The notes beneath the pieces are model-generated. The model ran no database searches. It saw nothing but the letters and a program-made list of their open reading frames with translations, and was not told the origin of the DNA. 45,516 nt of DNA from VRUE01 sp044867645. Its GTDB lineage: Bacteria; Actinomycetota; Thermoleophilia; Solirubrobacterales; 70-9. This document shows, one piece after another, positions 25,601-32,891 of this stretch. Each line of letters starts with the position of its first letter. The stretch's first letter is position 1. The translations under genes were made by a program, and so were the position numbers. The DNA is taken from positions 1 to 45,516 of the forward strand of contig JBIOVI010000040.1 of the NCBI GenBank assembly GCA_044867645.1, written 5' to 3'.

Positions 25601-27077
25601 GAACGGCACCGTGCGCGTCGTCGTGATCGACAACTCACTCGGCTCCCTTGCCGCGAGCGACGCGCAGCAGAATCCCCTGGAGCCGCAGCTTCCTTGGCTG
25701 GAAGCGGTCCTTGCCGACGCCCGCTCCAAGCGGATACCCGTCATTGCGATGGGCAGCCGCAGCCTCAACACCGGCTTCTCGCCAAAGCTCAACGTCGCCT
25801 CCGATGGCGATCAGGTGGCGCGGGTGCTCGTCGACGGGGGGGCCTCCGCCTACCTCTTCGACCGGCCCGAAGAGAACCGGACGATGCGGATCCCAGCCGG
25901 CTCCGCGCAGACCATCCCCAGCTTCGGCACCGGCACGCTCGGCTACCGCTCGCCGATCTCGGGGGTGGTCGGCTTGAACACCGCCGATTCGCTCTTCGGC
26001 GACAGCGGCGTGCTGTTGCTGGAAGTCGGCAGCCCGGCTTCCGGCTCCAACGTCGCGCCGGTGAGCGTGCGCTTGATCCCGGTGATCGAAGACCTCTCGC
26101 TCGAGGCGACCGACGGTACGCTGCTGCGCCGCTCGCGGCCGGCGCTCTTCCGCGGTCTCGGCCGCCGCCCCCGTGGTGGCGACCGCTGGGGGCGTGCCTC
26201 CGCCGGCACCGGCAATCCGGACCCGGCCGGCAGCAGTCCCTACGTTTCCTTCCCGCCGGACCAGTGTTTGGTCGCGGGCTGCGCGACCCGGCTCAACTCC
26301 GAGTACAGCTTCACCTCCTCGGACCCCGACATCGCCGACTTCGTCCGCCAGGACCCCGCCTCGACCAATCTTCGCAAGCCGTTCCAGGACGCCAACGGCA
26401 AGGTCGTCACCGACAACTCCTCCGGGCTGCTCTGCACGTTCAATGCCGGCGCCACGACGGTGACTGTCAGCGCCGGCGGCTTCTCCTACTCCGAACGAGT
26501 TACGGTTCTGGGCGGCACCGTGCAGCAGCCCTGCGGGACGCGTCCGCTGCGGCCCGACCGCTTCAAACGCGCCAACGCGGTCGCCGCCCCGCCGGCCCCG
26601 CCTCCGCCGCCGGCCTCTCCGGCGGGCAACCCGCCTGTCGACTTCGCTCCGCCGGCCCCGCCCCCTGTCACGCCTGCCCCGCCGCCGGCTCCGCAGCCCC
26701 CGCCGGCTCCGCAGCCCCCGCCGGCTCCGCAGCCGTTCATTCCGCTCTCGGTTCCCCTGGTGGCGTTCGTTCCGACGATCGTCCCTCCGCCTCCGCCCCC
26801 GATCGTGCGGCCGTTGCCCCCCGGCGGCGCCCCAGCGCGGACCTACCAGGTCGAGGAAAAGCGCGAAGAGGAGGCGGCGACGGAGGAGTCGCAGGCCTTC
26901 TCTCGCCATGACTCCCGCGATCCCGGCTTCACCGTGCCGCCCTATCTGCTCGGGCTGGTGCTGTTGGCCGCCCTCGCTGGTGCCTCCGTCCGCGGCGGTC
27001 CCGGCGCTCGGCGGCGCACGCTGCCGGTGCCGGCCCACTCGTCGTCCGCTCACAGAAACGGAAGGAATCGAACATGA
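22614..27077 (+). CDS. Giant membrane-anchored propeller protein with metal-site-less phosphoesterase domain
   Basis: 1487 residues. GTG at 22614 overlaps the previous stop; GTG at 22626 with GAGGAG is an alternative. After a signal peptide come propeller blades (about 35-840: SRAHAVGDSGAMWIWN, RGYAVGKNGVLLGYG). Residues about 850-1150 follow the calcineurin-like phosphoesterase plan (LLYTGNRVKTG, FPALGSDDAS, VVVIDNSLG, LPWLEAVLAD, VIAMGSRSLN), but every metal motif is altered, so it should not be a phosphatase. An Ig-like domain (about 1200-1310, with cysteines), a proline-rich stretch with three 18-bp repeats, a transmembrane helix (about 1442-1460) and an Arg-rich tail end it. The anchor places the bulk outside the cell. 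Function unknown; a binding role is the simplest reading. Confidence 0.8.
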   Translation: MRSRVPHLAGFALLLALALAVAAPDSGNGATSPIGPLPLLGTADSEMTLMGAAPGGEPGEAWGYRQLPLAIGEVRVGTRQLAFGPRPDPSQPDPQLAFLRHTDAGGWQVFDTPVDEAGQPYRGPVPNRLSARIAREGGGVLVGRDLHRAAGKQVVVLAHDPGGNWHALDAPPAEVLLPAEGPQPAETLAGEQGLGTVVDAAFGEGGHTGLLFAPIGRSAVDGILHFDGTQWSREPIQIPAGSESHFHVLAIDGTGLGNAWALAEADPTLGRSVVLLQRTSTSEGPLWVERPLSGTPFAAADDAGQEIAGAAPIGGAAQPLTVTSDGAWVDLSASIAGVDRDVTLFYDFGSSTVTGSWCDASVCGSTPPAGGPLGVKLSRQGGYRSFAWPGGQFGTRAITNPLDPGGSEESNRGTYLRFDGAAFVRLPGSTGNFHPSGAFFNADSGWLEGPVEISPKTPPAPPRPWPVSLRAPLTDVTAAPGGQGSLGSGALAVGADGSVARYLPGNGWKREFLLSASGSVNRANLRGVAWPERSRAHAVGDSGAMWIWNAADNLWSPDPGIPIGFEGNLMGVAFDPANPDRGYAVGKNGVLLGYGKSWDPEALPPGYQQANLTSIAFAGSEAIVAAGGDLLVNDGGAWRVDASAHALLDRVRSGNPQLFAVAGLPDGGAVAAGRDIAIERDGPSSPWRFSPQPLPGSTAIAAAAVRDGSSVRAIVSVVPRLSYPPSDDLPEPDPNVPPPIVPPFALPGDGYLLRETAAGWVDEERTAFASIDDDRPLKSDPVLALLLDPSGSGWAVGGWSGYADAVGRGTAAASSGKAIRERVRTAAIFRFGSGATASPGAAGTQAISMPAGPIRLAVAGHAECDDPCAELERQAIGPDRTLVAALQTVAAMRGGGNGPRALLYTGNRVKTGLGDGDAARFAELLGAVPGLPVFPALGSDDASAGFGAAAFKTAFAGFAAPFGTGPTPAGVSTAGIPGAAPGPGARTHYAFDSQGANGTVRVVVIDNSLGSLAASDAQQNPLEPQLPWLEAVLADARSKRIPVIAMGSRSLNTGFSPKLNVASDGDQVARVLVDGGASAYLFDRPEENRTMRIPAGSAQTIPSFGTGTLGYRSPISGVVGLNTADSLFGDSGVLLLEVGSPASGSNVAPVSVRLIPVIEDLSLEATDGTLLRRSRPALFRGLGRRPRGGDRWGRASAGTGNPDPAGSSPYVSFPPDQCLVAGCATRLNSEYSFTSSDPDIADFVRQDPASTNLRKPFQDANGKVVTDNSSGLLCTFNAGATTVTVSAGGFSYSERVTVLGGTVQQPCGTRPLRPDRFKRANAVAAPPAPPPPPASPAGNPPVDFAPPAPPPVTPAPPPAPQPPPAPQPPPAPQPFIPLSVPLVAFVPTIVPPPPPPIVRPLPPGGAPARTYQVEEKREEEAATEESQAFSRHDSRDPGFTVPPYLLGLVLLAALAGASVRGGPGARRRTLPVPAHSSSAHRNGRNRT
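26682..26734 (+). repeat. Three tandem 18-bp repeats encoding PPAPQP
   Basis: The unit CCGCCGGCTCCGCAGCCC occurs at 26682, 26700 and 26718 (last copy one base off). It lengthens the proline-rich spacer between the Ig-like domain and the membrane anchor of the giant protein. Such in-frame arrays can change length by slippage. Confidence 0.85.
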
Positions 27078-27802
27078 CCAACCCGCGCACCGTCGGTATC
27101 GTCGCCTGGTCCGCCTTTGCCCTCGCCCTGGGTGCCTTCGTGCTCTCCGGCGCCGCCGAATCGCTCGCCAAGCGACACCTTCCGGGCCCCAGCGTGACGC
27201 CGCGCAAGTTCGGCGTGCTGCGTCTCAATGCGAAGAAGAAGTTCCCGGCCAGCGTGCTGCCGGCGAAGGTCTTCGACCGCTGCTCGCCGGAGACGGTGAA
27301 GATCGGGACGGTCTGCATGATGACCAACCCCTACCCACTCGAAAAAGACGACATCGGCAAGAACGACTACTTCTTCGCGACCCAGAAATGCGCCGAGCTC
27401 GGTGGCTACCTGCCAACCGCAGCGCAGCTGATCGGAGCGGCACCGTTCGTGAAGCTGGCCGGCCGGGTCGACGACAACGAGGTCACCGCCTCGACCGACA
27501 TCGATCCCACCGACGGCCTCAAGGACCGTCGCGAGATGAGCGCCACGCTAACCACCACGGCCTCCGGCGGCCGCGCCGCCGGCTCGGAGGGGGTGAGCGA
27601 AGTGTCGCGCGGCGACCCCAAGGCCGGCGAGCCGGACCCGGCGCCGCTGCCGGCCGACCCCGCTCCGGAAACGCTGCAATACATAACCGTCTACGACAAC
27701 GGCGACCACGGCGGCTTCGCCGGCGGCAAGCCGGTCGGCCAGCCGGAGAACTTCCGCTGCGCCTTCAACCGCGCCCAAGGTAAATCCGGCGACCTTGGCT
27801 AA
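27074..27802 (+). CDS. Small exported protein, FGE/C-lectin-like fold suspected
   Basis: 242 residues, start ATG at 27074 inside the stop of the giant protein, with GGAAGGAA upstream. An N-terminal hydrophobic segment (about 8-30) is a signal peptide or anchor. Residues about 65-140 and 200-235 hold four cysteines and pieces like QKCAELGGYLPTAAQLIGAAP and ENFRCAFNRA, which resemble the C-type-lectin/formylglycine-enzyme fold (LPTEAEWE and GFRCA in that family). Between them lies a disordered Gly/Pro/Glu insert. The resemblance is weak and no active site can be named. Last gene of the ftsH operon; a convergent hairpin follows. Confidence 0.7.
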   Translation: MTNPRTVGIVAWSAFALALGAFVLSGAAESLAKRHLPGPSVTPRKFGVLRLNAKKKFPASVLPAKVFDRCSPETVKIGTVCMMTNPYPLEKDDIGKNDYFFATQKCAELGGYLPTAAQLIGAAPFVKLAGRVDDNEVTASTDIDPTDGLKDRREMSATLTTTASGGRAAGSEGVSEVSRGDPKAGEPDPAPLPADPAPETLQYITVYDNGDHGGFAGGKPVGQPENFRCAFNRAQGKSGDLG

Positions 27803-27822
27803 AGCCGCCCCCGGACGCGGGA

Positions 27823-27860
27823 GCGAATCCCTGTCCATATCCGATTCTTCAGGGATTCGC
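27823..27860. terminator. Convergent 11-bp hairpin (bidirectional terminator)
   Basis: GCGAATCCCTG (27823-27833) and CAGGGATTCGC (27850-27860) pair perfectly around a 16-nt loop. It lies between two genes that end toward each other and overlaps the stop codon of the minus-strand winged-helix gene. Confidence 0.7.
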
Positions 27861-28211
27861 GGGAGCAGAGGAGGCGGCGCTTTGTTCCGGGCTGAAGCGG
27901 TAGCCGATGCCGAAGTGGGTGTGGATATAGCGCCACTCGGGCGCGGCGAGCTCGAGCTTGGCGCGCACCCTGCGCACGAGCACGTCAACCGAGCGGTCGC
28001 GGCGCGGCATCTCCCCGCCCCACATCAGCTCGTAGATCTCGGGTCGCTGCACAACGGCGTCGAGCCGCTCGGCGAGCAGCAGAAAGAGCTCGAACTCACG
28101 CACGGTGAGGCCCACCCGGCGCTCCTCGATCAGCACCTGGAACTCCGAGGGCCGGATTTCCACGTTGCCGATTTGACGCACCCGTCTTGACGAGTTCGAG
28201 GTTAGGGCCAC
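27849..28211 (-). CDS. Stand-alone PhoB/OmpR-type winged-helix DNA-binding protein without receiver
   Basis: 120 residues consisting almost only of a Trans_reg_C domain: the N-terminal beta part (VEIRPSEFQVLIEERRVGLT), REFELFLLLAERLDAVVQR, then the recognition helix RSVDVLVRRVRAKLE and the wing YIHTHFGIGYRF. A two-component regulator of this class would be about 230 residues with a phospho-acceptor receiver; only 178 bp separate this start (GTG at 28211) from divergent pstS, so no receiver can be hidden upstream. No histidine kinase is in the window. The position opposite pstS and the 11-bp-phased sites between the two suggest autoregulation and control of pstS; this is inference. How it would sense phosphate is unclear. 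Confidence 0.88.
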   Translation of the reverse strand: MALTSNSSRRVRQIGNVEIRPSEFQVLIEERRVGLTVREFELFLLLAERLDAVVQRPEIYELMWGGEMPRRDRSVDVLVRRVRAKLELAAPEWRYIHTHFGIGYRFSPEQSAASSAPANP

Positions 28212-28255
28212 GTCCGCAAGGTTCTTAAACCGCGGCCGTCGCTCGGTAAATGAAA

Positions 28256-28273
28256 TGTGTCGATCTGGAGAAG
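28256..28273 (+). repeat. 18-bp promoter element, copy 2 (before pstS)
   Basis: Identical to 16834-16851 and, like it, placed exactly 116 nt before the ATG. It lies in the divergent region shared with the winged-helix gene. Confidence 0.75.
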
Positions 28274-28288
28274 ATTCGGTGATCGCGC

Positions 28289-28327
28289 GTTACAAGTTTT
28301 TATCCAGGTAGTTACGTCGCGTTCACC
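28289..28327 (+). promoter_or_regulatory. Four half-sites phased at 11 bp before pstS (candidate Pho box)
   Basis: GTTAC (28289), TTATC (28300), GTTAC (28311) and TTCAC (28322, within GTTCACC at 28321) recur at exact 11-bp steps. GTTCACC is the half-site described for PhoP in streptomycetes. The block lies between divergent pstS and the winged-helix regulator. Direct binding is inference. Confidence 0.6.
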
Positions 28328-28389
28328 TTGCCGGGGCTGACCGGACCGAGACTGGCCCGGTACAGACTTCCGAACAGGAGCGTTCCCAC

Positions 28390-29208
28390 ATGACCCGCAT
28401 CCGTGCCTTGGCCGTCGCCGCCATCGCAGCGCTCGGCGTAGCCCTGACCGCGGCGGCAGCCGCCCCCGCCGCGACGATCACGCTGAGTGGATCGACCTCT
28501 GTCGCGCCGCTTGCGACCTTGCTCGCCAAGGCCTTCGTCAAGCAGCCGCAGTACAAAGGCAAAGTCAAGTTCGTGATCCTGCAGGGCGGCTCCGACATCG
28601 GCATCACCGACGTCTCGCGCGGCCGCGTCACCCTCGGCATGTCTTCGCGCGACCCGAAACCGGCCGACCCGGGCGGAATCGTCTTCAACAAGGTCGCCCG
28701 TGATGCGGTCTGCATCGTCACCAACAAATCCAACCCGCTACCGGGCCTCAGCCAGACCCAGATCCAGGACATCTTCTCCGGTCGGATCAGGAGCTGGAGC
28801 CAGGTTCCCGGCGCGTCGGCGAGCGGTCCGATCGACCTGGTCGTTCGCACCGCCGCCTCCGGTACCCAGGACGCCTTCCAGAACATCTTCATGGGCGAGA
28901 CCCTGAGGGTCGCGGGCAGCGCCACGACCAAATCGTCGAACGGCCTGCAGGCGCAGGCGATCAAATCGGATCCGAACGCGATCGGCTATGCCTCCTTCCA
29001 CTTCACGGCGGGGCTCTTCGACGTGCCCTACCAGGGGGTCGGCTGCACGCTGCGCAACGCCAAGTCGGGGCAGTACGCCGGCACCCGTAACTTCTTCCTC
29101 GTCAGCCGCGGGGCGGCGAAAGGAGACGCCAAGGCGTTCATCGAGTTCGCGCGCAGCAACCCAACCGCGCAACGGATCGTCGCCAGCAACTGGGTGCCGC
29201 TGCACTAG
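28390..29208 (+). CDS. pstS: Phosphate ABC transporter substrate-binding protein PstS
   Basis: 272 residues with a signal peptide (about 1-27). It captures phosphate outside the membrane and hands it to PstCA. Phosphate-site segments are clear: SGSTSVAP near the mature N-terminus, GGSDIGITDVSRG with GMSSRD, and RTAASGTQDAF. The late SNPTAQRIV helix matches the family. No lipobox cysteine is visible, so it may be free rather than lipid-anchored, unusual for a Gram-positive PstS. AGGAG 9 bp upstream fixes ATG at 28390. It leads an eight-gene operon with the next gene starting in its stop codon, and has an 18-bp element plus an 11-bp-phased array upstream. Confidence 0.94.
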   Translation: MTRIRALAVAAIAALGVALTAAAAAPAATITLSGSTSVAPLATLLAKAFVKQPQYKGKVKFVILQGGSDIGITDVSRGRVTLGMSSRDPKPADPGGIVFNKVARDAVCIVTNKSNPLPGLSQTQIQDIFSGRIRSWSQVPGASASGPIDLVVRTAASGTQDAFQNIFMGETLRVAGSATTKSSNGLQAQAIKSDPNAIGYASFHFTAGLFDVPYQGVGCTLRNAKSGQYAGTRNFFLVSRGAAKGDAKAFIEFARSNPTAQRIVASNWVPLH

Positions 29209-30251
29209 TGAACGTCGGGGGGATCGCAGCCCGCATCCCGGGGCGCCGCGGTCCCGGGGCGGCGGGCGCCCCCCGGCCGGCCACGGGTTTCTGGAGCGAC
29301 GCCCGCGTCGAGCGCATCCTCGGCGCGGTCGCCTGCCTGGTCCTCGCCGTGATCGTCGGGATGATCGTCTTCGTCTTCTCCAAGGCGTGGCCGTCGTTCG
29401 CGCACAACGGGCTCGCCTGGTTCGGCTCCGGTGGAGATGTCGACCAGCAGCTCGAAGACATCTTCAACTCGCCTGCTAACCCGGCCGACTACGTCTACAC
29501 GCTGCGCGCCTGGCCGCTGCTCTGGGGGACCTTCGTCGTCACCGCCGGGGCGGTGCTGATCGGGATCGTCTTCTCGCTGCTGGCGGCGATCTTCATCGTC
29601 GAGTTCGCACCGGCACGGATCAGACGGGTGCTGGAGCCGGTCGTGAGGCTGCTCGCGGCGGTGCCGTCGGTCGTCTATGGGCTGATCGGGATCCTCGTCA
29701 TCGTTCCCTTCGTCGGCAACCACCTGATCAGCCAGGGGCGGCAGGAATCGGTCGCCAACGTCGTCCAGCTCGACGGCGCCAGCCTCGGCGTCGGCGTCCT
29801 GATCCTCACCGTGATGATCGTGCCGATCATGATCGCGATCGTCGTCGACGCGCTGCGCGCCGTTCCTCGCAGTTGGACGGAGGGCGCGGCCGCCCTCGGA
29901 GTGAACCGCTGGCGGGTGATGTGGACGATCTCGGTGCGGACCGCCCGTCCGGCGATCGTCGCCGCGGCGGTGCTCTCCACGGCGCGGGCCCTGGGCGAGG
30001 CGATCATGCTCTCGATGGTCGCCGGCTCGGCCAGCTTCGCCCCGAACCCGATCGACGGGCTCACCTTTCTCTTCGAGCCGACCCGGCCGCTTGCCTCGGC
30101 CCTGGTCGAGAATGTCGAGGGCCTATCGGTCGTGCCGTTCGGCGAGACTCTGTTCGCCTTCGCCGCCGTGCTGCTGGTCTCCAGCATGTTTCTCTCGCTG
30201 GCCGGCTTCGCCGCCAAGCAGCCGATGCGCAAGTACGGAGTGCGGCCGTGA
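29208..30251 (+). CDS. pstC: Phosphate ABC transporter permease PstC
   Basis: 347-residue inner-membrane permease that forms the phosphate channel with PstA. About six transmembrane helices are visible, starting near residue 38. The ABC-binding EAA loop lies in the segment DALRAVPRSWTEGAAALG (about 209-226), and the family segment GSASFAPNPIDG follows. The N-terminal cytoplasmic piece is Gly/Pro/Arg-rich. GTG at 29208 shares a base with the pstS stop (TAGTG). It overlaps pstA by 4 bp. Confidence 0.95.
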   Translation: MNVGGIAARIPGRRGPGAAGAPRPATGFWSDARVERILGAVACLVLAVIVGMIVFVFSKAWPSFAHNGLAWFGSGGDVDQQLEDIFNSPANPADYVYTLRAWPLLWGTFVVTAGAVLIGIVFSLLAAIFIVEFAPARIRRVLEPVVRLLAAVPSVVYGLIGILVIVPFVGNHLISQGRQESVANVVQLDGASLGVGVLILTVMIVPIMIAIVVDALRAVPRSWTEGAAALGVNRWRVMWTISVRTARPAIVAAAVLSTARALGEAIMLSMVAGSASFAPNPIDGLTFLFEPTRPLASALVENVEGLSVVPFGETLFAFAAVLLVSSMFLSLAGFAAKQPMRKYGVRP

Positions 30252-31198
30252 GCGCGGTGCCGGGGGCGACCGCGCCGCGGGACAGCGTTCGGAACTGGCC
30301 CCTGCGGGACCGGATCGGCTATTTCGCGGCTTGGGGGGCGGGGCTGACCCTGATCCTGGTCGCCGGGGCGATCGTCGTCTACATGGCCTTCCGCGGCGCC
30401 CAGTACTTCGACCTCGGGCTGCTGTTCGACAGCCCCAACTCGACCCTCAACCAGTCCCAGAGCGGTGGCTTCAAGGACCCGATCATCGGCACCGCGCTGC
30501 TTTTGGCGATGTCGACGCTGATCGCGGCACCGCTCGGCGTCACGATCGCGGTCTGGCTGACCGAGTACGGGCGACCCTCCTGGCTGGCACGGACGGTCGA
30601 ATCCGCGGTCGAGATCGTCGCCGGCACGCCCAGCATCGTGCTGGCGATGTTTGGCCTCGTCTTCTTCCAGCAGCAATGGCTCGCCTTGCTCACCTTCGAC
30701 GCGGAAGGCGGCGCGGTGCTCGGCCGCTCCTTCATCGCCGCCGCCTCGATGATGTCGCTGATCGCGCTGCCGCTCGTGGTCGGCGCGACCCGGGAGGCGC
30801 TCAACGCGATCCCCGGTCACGTCCGCGAGGCCTCCTACGCCCTCGGCAAGACGAAGGCGGCGACGATCCGCCGCGTCTTGCTGCCCGCCGCCCGTCCCGG
30901 AATCGGCACCGGCACCGCGCTTGGCATGGGCCGCGTCGCCGGCGACACGGCGATCGTTGTCGTCCTGCTCGGCGCCACGCTGCAGATCCTCAACGGGTCC
31001 GACGGCAGCGTCTTCGGCCTCTTCCGCGGCACTGGCAGCACCCTGACCAGCTACGTCTATTACAACTCCCCCGCCGGTGAGGGCCTGGCGCCGGAAAAAG
31101 CGTATTTCGCCGCCTTTGTCCTGCTGCTGCTGGTGATCGTGCTCAACTTCGTGGTCACCCGCATCGCGCGCGGAAAGGAACCGGCATGGACTCGCTGA
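30248..31198 (+). CDS. pstA: Phosphate ABC transporter permease PstA
   Basis: 316-residue membrane partner of PstC. The EAA loop appears as REALNAIPGHVREASYALG near residue 181, followed by TKAATIRRVLLP. The segment VEIVAGTPSIVLAMFGL is typical of PstA. GTG at 30248 overlaps the pstC stop by 4 bp (GTGA); longer in-frame starts would lie inside pstC and are rejected. Its last 13 bp overlap the pstB start, so translation is tightly coupled. Confidence 0.94.
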   Translation: MSAVPGATAPRDSVRNWPLRDRIGYFAAWGAGLTLILVAGAIVVYMAFRGAQYFDLGLLFDSPNSTLNQSQSGGFKDPIIGTALLLAMSTLIAAPLGVTIAVWLTEYGRPSWLARTVESAVEIVAGTPSIVLAMFGLVFFQQQWLALLTFDAEGGAVLGRSFIAAASMMSLIALPLVVGATREALNAIPGHVREASYALGKTKAATIRRVLLPAARPGIGTGTALGMGRVAGDTAIVVVLLGATLQILNGSDGSVFGLFRGTGSTLTSYVYYNSPAGEGLAPEKAYFAAFVLLLLVIVLNFVVTRIARGKEPAWTR

Positions 31199-32145
31199 CC
31201 CCGCCCGAGGCGCTCCGCGACGAGCGCGACGTCGTCCTCGGACCGCCGCCGCCGGTGCGCCGCATACTCGTCGATCGCGAGCCGACCGTGGTCGCGCCAC
31301 CCACCAACGGGCAGCTCCCCGCTGGCGCCGCTCAGGGGGAGATCGGGCTCGCCTCGCCGGTACGTCGCCCCGAGCCCAGCCCTGGCCCCAAGATCGAGCG
31401 AATGCGAATCGAAGACGTGACGATCGCCTACGGCGAGAAGGTCGCCGTCGACAGCGTCACCCTGCCGGTACGCCAGGGCGAGGTCCTGGCCCTGATCGGA
31501 CCCTCGGGCTGCGGCAAGACGACGCTCTTACGCTCGCTCAACCGGCTAGTCGAGATCACCCCGACCGCGGCGCGGGGCGGGCGCATCGCGCTCGACGGGG
31601 AGGACATCGACAGGATGGAGGTGACGGCGCTGCGGCGGCGGGTCAGCATGGTCTTCCAGCAGCCCAACCCGTTCCCGATGAGCGTCTTCGACAATGTCGC
31701 CTACGCGTTGCGCGAGCAGGGCTCGGGGCGGCCTGGCAAGGAGGCGCTGATGAGCCACGTCGGCGACGCCCTGGTCCGAGCCGGCCTCTGGGACGAGGTG
31801 GGAGCGACGCTGGACCACCCGGCCCTGCGACTTTCGGGTGGCCAGCAGCAGCGGCTCTGCATCGCCCGCGCGCTCGCCGCCCGCCCCGAGGTGCTGTTGC
31901 TCGACGAGCCCTGCTCGGCGCTCGATCCGCGCTCGACCCAGGTGATCGAGGAGCTGATCCTGCGCCTGCGCGACGAGGTCGCGGTCGTGATCGTCACCCA
32001 CAACATGCAGCAGGCGTTGCGGATCGCCGACCACGTCGGCTTCATGTATCTCGGCGAGCTGGTCGAGTACGGCCCGGCCGAGCAGGTCTTCGGCTCGCCG
32101 CGCGAGCAGCGCACCCGCGAGTACGTGGGGGGTGCGTTCGGATGA
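31186..32145 (+). CDS. pstB: Phosphate ABC transporter ATPase PstB with long N-terminal extension
   Basis: 319 residues against the usual 250-260. The ATPase core begins near 69 (MRIEDVTIAYGEK). Walker A GPSGCGKT is at 105-112, the Q loop sits in VFQQPNPFP, the signature LSGGQQQR at 216-223, Walker B LLLDEP at 237-242 and the switch histidine in VIVTHNMQQA, all intact. The first 68 residues are Pro/Arg-rich and look disordered; a start nearer the core would need ATG at 31402, which gives MRIEDV and cannot be excluded. The downstream lipoprotein gene starts inside its stop (ATGA). No phoU follows, although pstB is normally adjacent to it in other bacteria. Confidence 0.94.
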   Translation: MDSLTPPEALRDERDVVLGPPPPVRRILVDREPTVVAPPTNGQLPAGAAQGEIGLASPVRRPEPSPGPKIERMRIEDVTIAYGEKVAVDSVTLPVRQGEVLALIGPSGCGKTTLLRSLNRLVEITPTAARGGRIALDGEDIDRMEVTALRRRVSMVFQQPNPFPMSVFDNVAYALREQGSGRPGKEALMSHVGDALVRAGLWDEVGATLDHPALRLSGGQQQRLCIARALAARPEVLLLDEPCSALDPRSTQVIEELILRLRDEVAVVIVTHNMQQALRIADHVGFMYLGELVEYGPAEQVFGSPREQRTREYVGGAFG

Positions 32146-32891
32146 GCGCTCGCAGCCCCGTCCCGCTCGCTATCGCCCTCGTCGGAGTCGCTTTGGTCGT
32201 CACCGGTTGCGAATCGACCCAGGACAAGAGCGCCAAGATCGCCGCCGAACTGGGGCCGGTCGCCAAGGAAAAGGGCCTGCGCATCACCAAGCGCAGCAAG
32301 GACGTCAAGGTCGTCTCGACCACGCTCCTGACGGAATCCGAAGCGAGCGCCGTGGTGGTCCGCGTCCACAACGACTCCGACGAGGATCTGGTCGAGGTGC
32401 CGATCGGGATCGACGTGCTCGACGCGAAGGGGCGCAGCGTCTACAGGAACGACATTCCGGGCATCGAGCCGGCGCTGGCGGCGGTGCCCTTCGTCGCGGC
32501 CGGCGAGGACGCCTACTGGGTCAACGACCAGATCCTCGCCACCGGCAAGCCCGCCTCGGTCAAGGCCACGGTCGGCGCCGGCGGCACGCCGTACACGGGC
32601 GAGCAGCCCGAGATCGCGGTCTCGGAGCCGAAGGTCGAAGGCGATCCCTTCTCAGGGGTCCTGGCCGGCGGCAACGTCGTCAACGAAAGCGGTGAGGATC
32701 AGGGGCGGTTGCTGCTCTACGCGATCGCCAGCAAGCAGGGCAAGATCGTCGCCGCCGGCCGTGGCGCGATCGAAAAGCTCAAAGCCGAGCCGAAGCCGCT
32801 CCCATACAACGTCTACCTCGTCGGTGACCCGAAGGGAGCCCACGTCGAGGTGGTCGAGCTCCCGACCCTGCCGGGCTTCGAAGAGGAATGA
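32142..32891 (+). CDS. Putative lipoprotein of the pst operon, unknown function
   Basis: 249 residues beginning with a lipoprotein signal: a hydrophobic stretch and the lipobox VVTGC (cysteine about 23). The rest is beta-rich; residues about 55-130 (VVSTTLLTESEASAVVVRVH, then NDSDEDLVEVPIGIDVLDA) look like an FxLYD/immunoglobulin-like fold that reports extra strand pairing, and a second similar block follows. I do not recognise a named family or catalytic residues. It is coupled to pstB and to the zinc-ribbon gene by 4-bp overlaps, so a role with phosphate uptake at the outer face of the membrane is likely but unproven. Confidence 0.75.
   Translation: MSARSPVPLAIALVGVALVVTGCESTQDKSAKIAAELGPVAKEKGLRITKRSKDVKVVSTTLLTESEASAVVVRVHNDSDEDLVEVPIGIDVLDAKGRSVYRNDIPGIEPALAAVPFVAAGEDAYWVNDQILATGKPASVKATVGAGGTPYTGEQPEIAVSEPKVEGDPFSGVLAGGNVVNESGEDQGRLLLYAIASKQGKIVAAGRGAIEKLKAEPKPLPYNVYLVGDPKGAHVEVVELPTLPGFEEE

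Noticed and set aside
26580..26830. Proline-rich repeats of the giant protein as a CRISPR-like or minisatellite array
   Set aside because: The repeats are in frame, 18 bp long without spacers, and code for a proline spacer.
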